A DNA stretch of 64,000 nucleotides, from contig NC_079969.1 in the NCBI RefSeq assembly GCF_029852145.1, positions 25,722,459-25,786,458 on the forward strand, read 5' to 3'. Every line of letters starts with the position of its first letter. Position 1 is the first letter of the stretch. Shown here piece by piece: positions 23,980-34,500 of this stretch. Made by a program: the position numbers and the translations under genes. The notes under the pieces were generated by a model. It was not told the DNA's origin, did not search any database, and saw only the letters and a list, made by a program, of their open reading frames with translations. The DNA is from Microplitis mediator. Taxonomy: Eukaryota > Arthropoda > Insecta > Hymenoptera > Braconidae.

Positions 23980-24220
23980 ATGTACCCGGAGATCGGAACG
24001 TTTTTCGCGCGATGAAAATTAAAAAAATTTATGTAATTTGACTGCTCAAAGGTGATTGACTTAAGGGGTAGTTCTGAAGGTTGGGATGGCCTGCAATTTT
24101 CGGCTGACACACTGGCACCTGTGCGAAAAATTTAAGAAATCTAAATCCAGTAGATTTTTTACTTCTCATTTCGTTTTTTTATTTTCGTTCCGCATATAAC
24201 CTTCCGATCTTCAGGTACAT
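23980..24220. mobile_element. ATGTACC-ended MITE between convergent genes
   Basis: The ends ATGTACCCGGAGATCGGAA and TTCCGATCTTCAGGTACAT are inverted repeats. A perfect 9-bp direct repeat, AATTTTGAA, flanks the element (23971-23979 and 24221-24229). It lies between the stop codons of the TTF1-like gene and UCHL5. A relative in reverse orientation is at 32777-32988. Confidence 0.8.
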
Positions 24221-24264
24221 AATTTTGAATTACATTATAAGTAAATGCTTTTTAAATGTAAAAA

Positions 24265-26316
24265 TTAGGCGTTACTTTTTTTTGATCGTTTTTCAATAGC
24301 TCGTTCTTTGGCTTTCTGATAAAGAGGAACAAGTTTACCTTCTTTAGCAAGTACTTTTAATAATTCAACAATCAAAGGAAGATAATTGTGTTTACGTCGC
24401 GCGTTTTCAATTTTATATCTTTTCGATTTGTTAATTTCATCTTCAATAAGCGATTCTAGTCGTGCAACTTCTGCTGGATCACAAGTACTGAGTTTTTGTC
24501 TCTCGTAAAGCATTTTTCGATCAGAAACAATCGCCATCAAATTGAATCGAATTTCTCCTTCATTGTATCTAAAAATTTATGTACATTTTTAATGTCAATA
24601 TTATCTTTGATATTTAATATTAATAGTTTTCGTAAAAATATTGACTTACTTATTAATTCTTTTTTGAATAATTGGTTTAGCTGCTTGAACCCATTCCTCT
24701 CCAGTAGGACAAGGACCTAAATCTACAGGACCGTCCTTGAGACCATCTAATTCATATAATCTTCCATCAATAGGGACGTAACTTACGTAATGAAAAACAT
24801 CAGAATCATTGTTTTCTTGCTTCTGGTCATATTCAAAAAATGTTTGCCTGTAATTTATTATATAATTAAAATACAGCAGATATAAATTCATTTTACATAA
24901 CTTTGATCTATCAAAGTAATCATTTTCCATCTCAAAAAAAAAATATTTTTTCAACACATTGATAATTTTACACATATCAAGTATTGCTGTCACGAGAAAG
25001 AAAATCCGAATTTTTATCATTTTTAAAATTTTCCAAATTCCGGTGCGACTTTTTGAAAATTCTTTATCGAACTGATTTTTTAAAAGATTTTTTAACATAA
25101 ACCTGCAGCAACTTGTCATCAAGTTGGCCGCAAAAAATGGCATTTCTGAGAAAGTTTGTGGCAAAAGTTGACATGCCATTAGTTGACGGAAAGTTGCCTT
25201 TAATTTTCTCAGAAAGTTGGCGACAGGTTGTGGCAGTAGACCGACGCCAACTTTCTGGGAAAGTTGGTAACAACTTGTAGTCAAAAGCTGCAAGTTGTCG
25301 ACAACTTGATCGCAACTAATTGACACCAATTTTCTGACCAAAGTCTTACTATCAGGAAAATTTTTATGACTTAAAAAAATAAAATAGTCATATTTTGGGC
25401 CACCCTAATATATATATATGTAAGATTTATCTTTTTTCTTATTTTTTTTTTCACATTGTAATGGTGCTACTGTGATGTATATGTATACGTAAATCGCAGA
25501 AAGTCTTAATAAATAAAAACACTTTGGAATAAAATTTTCATACCTTGCGAACATATTATGAGCATCTCTTATAACATCAGAATTACTTAAAGTAAGTCCA
25601 CGTATTGTCGGATCAAAACTTTGACAAAAATTTTTAAATTCTTCTAAATTCGGACCGATCGATACATCGGAATGTTTGCAATTTAATAAAATACTTAAAA
25701 TAGCCTGTGTAGCGCAAACGTTGCCTATTACCTTTAATAAAAAAAAAAATGAACTTTTAATTAAACTGATAATCAACAATAATATTTTATCTACTCACCT
25801 GTTTAGCAAAAAATATTTTGTCTAATCTGTTATCTTTTACAATAGGTCCTGCTGGTTCTTCACCTTGAACCCATTTGAATAAAAATATTAACCCATGAAT
25901 TGGTCTGCGGAATAAAAATAAAAATTGTTTATCAATAAACAAATAATTTTAAAATTGTTGATAAGTACATATTATTATAAGAAATTACTCACTTGAGTGG
26001 TTCAAATTGATCTTCATCCAAACTCCATAATTCTTCAACTTGAGCTCCTTTTGCGCCTAAAATATAACATTTATTTTTATTCAAAACAAATAAAGATTTT
26101 ATAAATAAACCAGAAAACTTTTTTTGTAGGTTATCTTTTATGATTGTCATTGTAGTGTTGCAATTTAATCAGTAAATTAATTTATTATTAAATATTATTC
26201 AAAATAAAATAAATATCGGTATGTAAAAAATTTTAATTACCGAATTCTTTAATTAATTCTGTAAAAACACCCGGGTCACTTTCGATGACACACCAATATC
26301 CTGTAGACGACGCCAT
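24265..26316 (-). CDS. Uch-L5: Ubiquitin C-terminal hydrolase L5 (UCH37)
   Basis: Six exons on the minus strand: 26316-26241, 26056-25993, 25904-25799, 25731-25544, 24847-24650 and 24568-24265, 311 aa. It is a cysteine deubiquitinase that docks on the 19S proteasome (via Rpn13) and on INO80. All catalytic residues are present at the human positions: oxyanion Gln82 (FAKQ), nucleophile Cys88 (NVCATQ), His164 (FHYVSYVP) and Asp179 (YELDG). The C-terminal ULD tail, with the KRYKIENARRKHNYLP segment that binds Rpn13/NFRKB, is intact. It is slightly shorter than human UCHL5 (329 aa), mainly before the tail. Intron 4 carries the ACAACTTG repeat. It converges on the TTF1-like gene, with 404 bp between stop codons. 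Confidence 0.97.
25085..25370. repeat. ACAACTTG interspersed repeat, copy 2, in UCHL5 intron 4
   Basis: Reverse-complement relative of 17620-17935, with shared blocks such as CCAACTTTCTGGGAAAGTTG and CCATTAGTTGACG. It creates a long but spurious open frame reaching into UCHL5 exon 5 on the minus strand. Confidence 0.7.
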
Positions 26317-28561
26317 TATTTTCAATTTACTGCAAAATACTGTACTTACATGTGTACAATAAAAATACTTTTAAAAGAGTAATAACCTACACACGCACAC
26401 TCATAAACTTGGTACTTATTTTTCCCGCAATTCACGCTGCAGTCGAAGTTATCCTCAGTTTCGTTATCTTTTTTTTTTTCTTCACCCCTTTGATAGTCAC
26501 TTTGATTGCAAATTGCAATTTGACAGAAAACTACGGTAGGAATTTCAGGTCAACTTGACTGCAAAAACTTTAGGCTCAATTCATTGACGCAAACTTCTCC
26601 CAACTTGATGTCAAATTGTAACTTTTATTTTTCAGGCAACACTTTCAGTCAACTTGTCTGAAAAAACCGAGCATAGAACGACAACTTGTAGTTCAAACTC
26701 AAGTTATATTCATAAATATATTTACTTATAAGTAAAAGTTGGAATATCTTTTAATTGGCAACAGTTTTATAAATTGAAGGAAACTTTTGCTAGGCGATTT
26801 TGACACGCGCACAGGTTTTTAAAATTTACAATCTATCAGTAATTTTAAGGTCATACTTAAAAAATTATTGAATTTTAGACTTCTGTTGATTAATTAATTG
26901 ATTTTCATTACAGCGATTTTTTAGCTTCTGACAAAAAGGACAAGAAGATTTTCATCATTCGAATCCCATAAATATTTAAAACGTAATTAGAAATCTAAGA
27001 TTCCATAATTTTTTAGGTACAACTAGCCTTAAGGCTGGGCCGTACTAAACGAATTTTTGAATTTTACTTTTCTTTTAATTTATTAATCAATTGTTATTAC
27101 AGAAATTTTTATAGCTTCCGAAAAAATGTGAAAGACAAACTTTTTCGGAAGGTTTTCATCATTCGAGTGACGTAATTATTCTAAACGTAATTAGAAAAGT
27201 AAAATTCGAAAATTCGTTTAGTACTGCCGACCCTTAATCTGGATACATTAGAATAAATACAAAACTGCTATTGGATGCTTACTTATCGGCTAATTTAAGA
27301 ACTTTGTATAGTCGGGAATCCCAACTCTAAATGAATATTACGATTTATTATGGGACATTGTGATGTAAATTATAAAATACAATGAACTCCATGTTAAATT
27401 TTAAATGATGATCAATTTTACTATGGTACTTGAGTAAAAATTACTGATAGTACTAATTATTTTTACTTCGTTTTTTTGCTAATTATTAAATGTTAGAATT
27501 TCTAAATTTACGATATGTTATTGTAAATTTCTGCATTTCTTACAGTTCATTTATAGCATACGCCCATAGTTAATTTTCCCCATGTATAATTTATTATCTT
27601 TAAAATATAGCAGTATCCAAATCTGTTTTAAAATGATAGTAACATTTTTGGTTTTCTTTTTATTTTTCTAATTCTGATATTTTATTTTATTTTATTTATT
27701 TATTTACGCTTTCAGCAATTTACAATTTTTCATATTTCATTTGCATTATCCAGTGCGATAATCACAATAACTACAATACATAACAGATAAACTTTAGGAA
27801 TAAGTTACTAAAAAAAAAATATAAAGTATTTGAAATTTCTAAATTATTCTTAATTTCTTAATTTTTGGCTTCAGCTTTCCCTCTGGTTTTTATTTCCACT
27901 TGGATTGACTTTTTGAATGAATTAAGAGATCCCCCAAAAAAATTTACATTTTTTTGTACTCGTTGGCTAGTCCAAATATTCTGTTCCTGGATAAGTTTTG
28001 TATAAATGACTTATTGGAGTAAGGTAATACAAATTTTTACAAATAATTTTCAGTTTAATTTAAATCAGAGATGCGACGTTTTTTCTTTGCGACAAAAAGA
28101 ATTCAAAAATTGAATTATGTTTGATTGGTCAAATTTATAGATTTTATTATTTTTTATTTTTTTAAAATATAAAACGAACATGAAATTAAAATATTTAAAT
28201 AAATCATATATTTTTTTAAACAAATTATAAGTATTCAAACGATTGAAGTCTAAACTTCAGCTGTTGATTCACTTTGATAATTTTTGAATTTCGAGTATAT
28301 TGGCATGACCAGCGTGTATTTTAACTAGATAACATTTTTGTATAATTACAATCTATCGTGTATAAATATTCAGTTCTTGGCAGTTTGATAAGCAAACTGA
28401 TAATATTTATTTATTTAAATGAAAATATTCAAGAATATATTTAAGTATTTCAAGTTCAGAAATATATTTTAAAAAATGTTAAAAATTCTATCTATCGACT
28501 TTAAAAGAACTGTCAAATTTCAGTTCGTCTTTTCATAAAATTTTTAATCGTATACTGCATC
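26317..28561. other. Divergent intergenic region, UCHL5 to GBA1
   Basis: No gene is supported. It contains a weak ACAACTTG-type relic (about 26540-26740), a locally duplicated segment (26840-27240, listed separately) and AT-rich sequence. The promoters of both flanking genes must lie here, near 26320-26400 and 28350-28560 respectively. Confidence 0.45.
26840..27240. repeat. Two related ~190-bp segments in tandem
   Basis: About 26860-27030 and about 27045-27240 share the same order of blocks: GAATTTTA, TTAATTWATTAATYRATT, TTACAG, TTTTTAGCTTCYGA, AAGATTTTCATCATTCGA and AACGTAATTAGAAA. They meet at AGCCTTAAGGCTGGGCCGTACTAAACGAA. Likely two copies of one small element, each beginning and ending with a TTTTGAATTTTA-like word. 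Confidence 0.55.
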
Positions 28562-31440
28562 ATGTCGATGACTGTTCTCTTTATTATTTTATACACCAGT
28601 ATTTTAGGTGAGTCCATTAAAAAGAAGTCATATTTTACGTAAATTTATTTAGTAATAGGATTTATTATTTATTACAGTATCTGCTGAAAATTGTTCGCCA
28701 CGAAGGTTTGGAGAAGATAGTAATGTTTGTGTGTGTAATGCTACATACTGCGACTTTGTAACAGTACAAATACCTCAAGATGGACAATTTAGAGTTTACG
28801 AATCAAGCATAAGTGGCCAACGATTAGAAACAAAACTTTATGACTTTGATAAAATAATAAAAAATAACATAAAGCTTTATTTAAATTTTGAAAAAAAATA
28901 CCAAACTATTCATGGATTTGGAGGCGCGTTTACTGATTCTACTGGTATAAATATCAACACTCTTAGTGATTCAACAAAAGAACAATTATTACAGTCAGTA
29001 AATTCAATATTAATAAATATATCGCGTCACTAATTTCAAAGGGACATATTTTTATAAACCCTTTTGGTTTTCGTCACTAAGTTTGAAGTCAAAAGGGAGT
29101 ATAGTTTAAATTATATGCCTTTTTGACTTTCCAAATCTTTTTTTTTTCAATTTTTACATAGTAGATAAATAATAATTTTATTTGACCCTAGAGCCTAATT
29201 GTTTTACATTCATGTAATTATGATATGTCTGTAAACAAAAATTAATTAATTAGTGGTTGACAAATTAATTATAATAAAATACAAAGTAATTATGGAATAA
29301 TTGTCATACAATATTATATAATATAATACTGCTAGTAAAAAGAAAACGTTAATTTATGTAATCAATATAAAGTCAGTAATTGTGATTGCTAGTTATCACG
29401 TTCCATGAAAAAATTAAAGCAAGCAACCTTAAATTCAGCCAAATTATCCATAGCTATAGTCTCAGCTGGCAACGTATTCCGGGCACGTATGACATGAACC
29501 GCAAATGAATTGTCTCTTCAGCTATTAAATAAGTCTACAAAATGATTGGCAATAAAAAAAAAAATTACACGCCCTCTTGGTTTTAGATAGTTTCCTACAG
29601 CCAAAAGGGGGTATAAAAATATAAGCCCTTTTGGAGTTAGTGACGCGAGATATTTAATTTCATAAAAAATTAAAAATACTAAGAAAAAAGTCTTTATTTT
29701 CAGATCATATTTTGGCGAAAGCGGAAGCAAATATAATCTAGGTCGCGTTCCAATTGGTGGCACCGATTTTTCTATAAGACCTTATTCGCTCGACGATACA
29801 CCAGATGACGTTTCACTACGAGACTTTTCTTTAGCAAAAGAAGATACTGATTACAAAATACCATACATGAAAAGAGCTCTGAAAATAAATAAAGAATTAA
29901 AATTTTTATCCGCTTCATGGTCAGCACCTCCATGGATGAAAACAAATCATAATTATACTGGATTTCTGGGTTTTTTAAAAAAAGAATACTATCAAATATA
30001 TGCTGACTATTTAGTTAAATTTTTAGAAGATTACAAAAATCAAGGCCTACCGATTTGGGCAATTTCTACCGGAAACGAGCCGGCAGATGTTTTTGCATTG
30101 AATTCAGTTCACTTTAATGATATGGGTTGGACTCCTGCTACTGTTACAAAATGGGTTGTTAATAATTTAGGACCGACTTTACTTAATTCTACATCAAACG
30201 AAACAATTATCTTAGCATTAGATGATCAACGATTTGACTTGCCTTGGTATCTTCATGCAATGCATAATTATGACAATCGAATCGATAAATATATTTCTGG
30301 TATCGCAGTTCATTGGTACATGGATAAATATTTTCCAATTGAATTGTACGATCGAACTCACACTGCGTTCCCAAATAAATTTATTATTATGACAGAAGCG
30401 TGTACTGGAAGTACATTTTGGGAATTAAAAAAAGTTCGATTAGGATTTTGGAAGCGGGGGGAGAGATATATCATGAGCATTATTGACGTAAAACTAAAAC
30501 TTATTCATTTTAAATATCTCCATATTAGAGTGTATCGAATAAAATTATGAATTATTTTTTTTTTTTACCAGGTACTAGAAAAAATTTTTGAAATTTTAAA
30601 AGACGATTTAGTGCCAAAAAAACATTGAGTTTATTCCATGCACTCTAATATTTTCACCGAGGAAAATGGAGTTGAAAAATGTACGAATTTTTTTTATACT
30701 GCGGACCGAACTTGAAACGGGAAGTTGAGTCCCCAAAAAATTGTTATAAATTTAAATATTGATAAGCTGTAATGAAATTTATTTGCCCGAATCCGGAATT
30801 ATATGAGTATGAAAAATTTCTAGAGGCTCGAAATCGTACAGCACAATAATTATCGGGGAACTCAACTTCCTGTTCCAAGTTTGATCGCCAGTACAATAAA
30901 AATTCTTACATTTTTCCAACTCCATTTGTGTCCTGGAATAAATGTTGTAATTATTTTTTTATAAAATCAATTTTTAGGATTTAAATCACTGGGTAACTGG
31001 ATGGGTAGATTGGAATCTCGCATTAGACAAAAAAGGAGGTCCGAATTGGGCTAAAAATTATGTTGACTCTGCAATAATCGTAAACTCAGAAACAGATGAA
31101 TTCTACAAACAACCCATGTACTATGCAATTGCACATTTCAGTAAATTCATTTCACGTGGATCTGTCCGAGTTGATCTTACTCACCACAGAAGCATTAAAT
31201 CCGTCGCATTCATCACACCAGAAAATACTACTGTAATAGTGCTTTACAATAAGTATGTATTAAAAAATCTCTTTAAAAAAAAAACTACTTAAATTATCAA
31301 TACTCCCACGATTAAAAAATTTTTTTTCTTCCTCCAGAAATGATAAACCAAAAAATGTGACTATAGTAGATCCAAATAAAGGAAATATCAATGTGATGGT
31401 TTCAAAAAAAACTATTCAAACAATTATATATAGACAATAA
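28562..31440 (+). CDS. Gba1: Lysosomal glucosylceramidase (acid beta-glucosidase, GH30)
   Basis: Five exons: 28562-28607, 28678-28993, 29704-30487, 30978-31252 and 31338-31440, 507 aa. It hydrolyses glucosylceramide in the lysosome. A hydrophobic signal peptide (MSMTVLFIILYTSILVSA) fits secretion to the lysosome. The N-terminal CVCNATYCD motif is conserved. Acid/base Glu246 lies in TGNEPAD and nucleophile Glu352 in TEACTGS, 106 residues apart, almost the human spacing (105). FYKQPMYY and HFSKFI mark the C-terminal region. For exon 2 the donor GTCAGT at 28994 is preferred over GTAAAT at 28998, because only the former keeps the frame into exon 3. Introns 2 and 3 each carry a foldback element. 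It is convergent with mRpS30, with 83 bp between stop codons. Confidence 0.96.
29019..29653. mobile_element. Long-TIR element in GBA1 intron 2
   Basis: The ends ATATCGCGTCACTAATTTCA and TTGGAGTTAGTGACGCGAGATAT are inverted. Both flanks inside carry AAAAGGG/CCCTTTT words, giving arms of about 80 bp around a non-coding core. It fills all but about 25 and 50 bp of the intron. Confidence 0.7.
30640..30960. repeat. Foldback repeat in GBA1 intron 3
   Basis: Arms GAAAATGGAGTTGAAAAATG and CATTTTTCCAACTCCATTTG pair, as do GAACTTGAAACGGGAAGTTGAG and CTCAACTTCCTGTTCCAAGTTTG-type inner blocks. The inner block GACCRAACTTGAAAC recurs in the DOLK intron 3 element, so the two are related. Confidence 0.65.
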
Positions 31441-31523
31441 AGAAAAAAATTTATTTATTTTCAGGTAATTATACTTAGTAATATTTATAAAAATCTATTT
31501 AAATACTTACGAAAATTAATATT

Positions 31524-34500
31524 TTACTTAGGATAATAAGTCTTAGCGAATTTAATTTTTTTCGCTTTTCCTTCAGGGCGTAATGCTTTTGGTATATAAT
31601 CAGGACAATGATTATCCAATCTACGTAAATACGGATTGATTCCATAATCCCAAGGGGTACGTCTTTTATCCAAAGGTCGGGTATTGAATATAAACTTATA
31701 AATTTTCTGCCAGTGGTATAATTCAGGCATCCGTCTATAGTAAAAAAAAAAATATCCAATTTAATATGAGTAATTATAAAAAAATTTATAAAGTATAACT
31801 GTATTGCAGTACGTACAAGTGCCTAGGTCTTGCTGACATTAAATGTTTGTATCTTTTTTCAAGCCAAATTCTTTTTTCCTTATCCTGTATGTCTGCGACT
31901 CGTTGTTCTTCTTTACCCAAATAGGGTTTCATGTCAACACCGACTCTCTCTTCAGGAGTATTTACATAAAATTTAATCAAATTTTTGATAACTTCATCGT
32001 TGAATCCAATTAATTTATTGTTTTCCACCTTTTCGTACAACTTGATCGGTTCAGTGATCCAACACAGATTTCTTTTCGGATTTTCATCAGCATTCCGTTG
32101 ATTGACAGCCGTCGTATTTAATTGGTAAACACAAAATGACCAGTACTGACCATTAGTTATAATCATTTGATTAACTAACGGATAAGTGATATCATTGAAA
32201 GTTGAAAATCCTGAAGATAATAAACAATAAAATTAATTATTCATCTTGATAACGTCCAGAATACGTAAATATCTAAAATTTATCACCGGTGTTGTGGACA
32301 AATTACTTGATTAATTAATCAAACATTAATTTTTTGAATGACGTTTCGTCACTTTATTATTGTGACTTCTTAAAGTTCTCAAATTTGTTGATTATTGAAT
32401 AAAATTAATAGATATTATTAGTCAAAGCCAACTGATATTCATAGACTGTTTTTTTTATTTTACTTTAACAAGTCACGATACGACGTTTCGCCTACAGTAA
32501 GCCTGCGGCATCTTCGGGTATCTTGTGTAAATTATTAATAACTAAAGCAACAGTCTTATTTATCACAGCACATTGCATGGTTATTTTAATAGTTACAATG
32601 ATAACTATCAATGTCATCAAGAAATTGCAATGACCTGCTGTGATAAATAAGATTGTTAATTTAGTTATTAATAACTTACACAAGATACTTGAAGTTGCCA
32701 CAGGCTTACTGTATGCTGTAAAAAATTTTAAGAGTGAACGCGGATTGAATCCGGAGTGAATACGGAGCGGATGACGTGTACCTGAAAATCAGAACATTTT
32801 ACGCGGAACTAAAATAAAAAATCGAAATGAAAAGTAAAAAATCTACTAGATCTAGATTTCTAAAATGTTTCGCACGTCAGCCGATAATTGCAAGTCACCC
32901 CAACTACCCCTTAAGTCACCTTTAGAGTCAAATTACATAAATTATTTTGATTTTCGTTGGGTGAAAAACGTTCCGATCTTCAGGTACATCAGATGACTGT
33001 TTATTTATTTAACCCCCTCGGAGTGAAATTAACTCTGAAGGGGAGTTTATTTTAATATTAAAACTCCAAGTCGGAGTGCGGATTTAAATAAAATCCAAAT
33101 CACTCCGATGAAAAAAGAAACTCTCGATTCACTCCCTATGCGGAGTAATTTTTTTTACAAACTCCGAGTAACAGAGTGAATTCAGATTGAAATAAAATTT
33201 CTAATCACTCAGAATTTACTCCCGATTTTTTAGTGCAGGCAAAACGTCGTATTAGAATGTAATAATTATTAATAAAATTAATATCATTTGTTAATAAACA
33301 GCGCTAGCTAATAAATATTAATAAAATCACCTAAATGACAAGCTTGAGATAAAAGCCACGCATAGTTACTGAAAACAGCTTGTGTTTTAAGTACATCTAT
33401 TTCATCATTTAAATCTTTGGGTCTTCTTAGTAAATATCCACGTTTATGATAAGACATAAAACCAAATTCACTCGGATCTCCAGGCCAAAACCCAGGTAAA
33501 GTCGTGAGATGACGTCGTTTAATATAATGTCCAAATGTTCTTGGATCAAGTTTAACTACTGGAACTTCAAACTCTGGGTTTTCACACTCAGCCATAGTTA
33601 ATATTTCTTTTAATGGATGTTGATGTCTAAGTTGAAATATCGGTGATCCTAAATATTGAAATTCTCTATCTATGGGTTCATTTAACGCTTCTTCAAGTTT
33701 ATTTTTCAGCAACGATATTCTTGTTTCTCTGGTCATATTAATCCCACCAAAAAACCAACCCGCTTCTATTCTAGGATCATAATCTATTTCAATCCCCATT
33801 AAATGCGGATAATCTTTAGCTAATGCTGATAACATTAATCGATTAACTTGTTTGGATACAGCACTTCCTACAATATCATCAAGTTCATCCGGCTTATCAG
33901 GAGTGTCTTTCGTCTGTTGTCCTGGAGATTGACTGGATAACATAAATCGGTATTAAGGTAAGAGACCCAATACTTGATCAGAAAACTAGTACCCGATCAC
34001 TCATATATTTGTATGTATATATTTACTAGATATAAATATAGAAACACATGGAGTGATCGAGCACTAGTTTCCTGATTGGGTACTAGGTCTCAATGTAAAC
34101 ATAAAACAAAAATAATTAGGGTAGAGAGGTACCATTTTGACCACTTTAGGGCCAGTTTTGGACTCTTTAAAAATTTTAATTAATAAATTTGTAAAAGACG
34201 CAATAAAATAATTATTTTTCAGGTGTTTACAGATATTTTAGTCCCACTATTAAGGACATTTTCAGACAATACTCCTAACTTTTTAAAAATTTTTAATGTC
34301 TCAACTTTCGACAAAATCTTCATGTTAATTTTTGTAGGCTAAAATTTATTCAACAAATTTTGTTTAACTCCTAATTTCCCAAAATCGCTACTACGTTGTC
34401 CTTTTTTAATTAATTAATACAATTTGAATACAGTTATGACAGTTAAGTCATTTCATATTTTTAAAAAGTAGGAGGCACTGTCTGAGAATACCCTTAAAAT

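Noticed and set aside
24646..25341. 231-codon minus-strand open frame joining UCHL5 exon 5 to upstream intron sequence
   Set aside because: Only the last 65 codons are conserved UCHL5. The upstream part is intron 4 plus the ACAACTTG repeat, and a consensus acceptor lies exactly at 24848 with matching phase.
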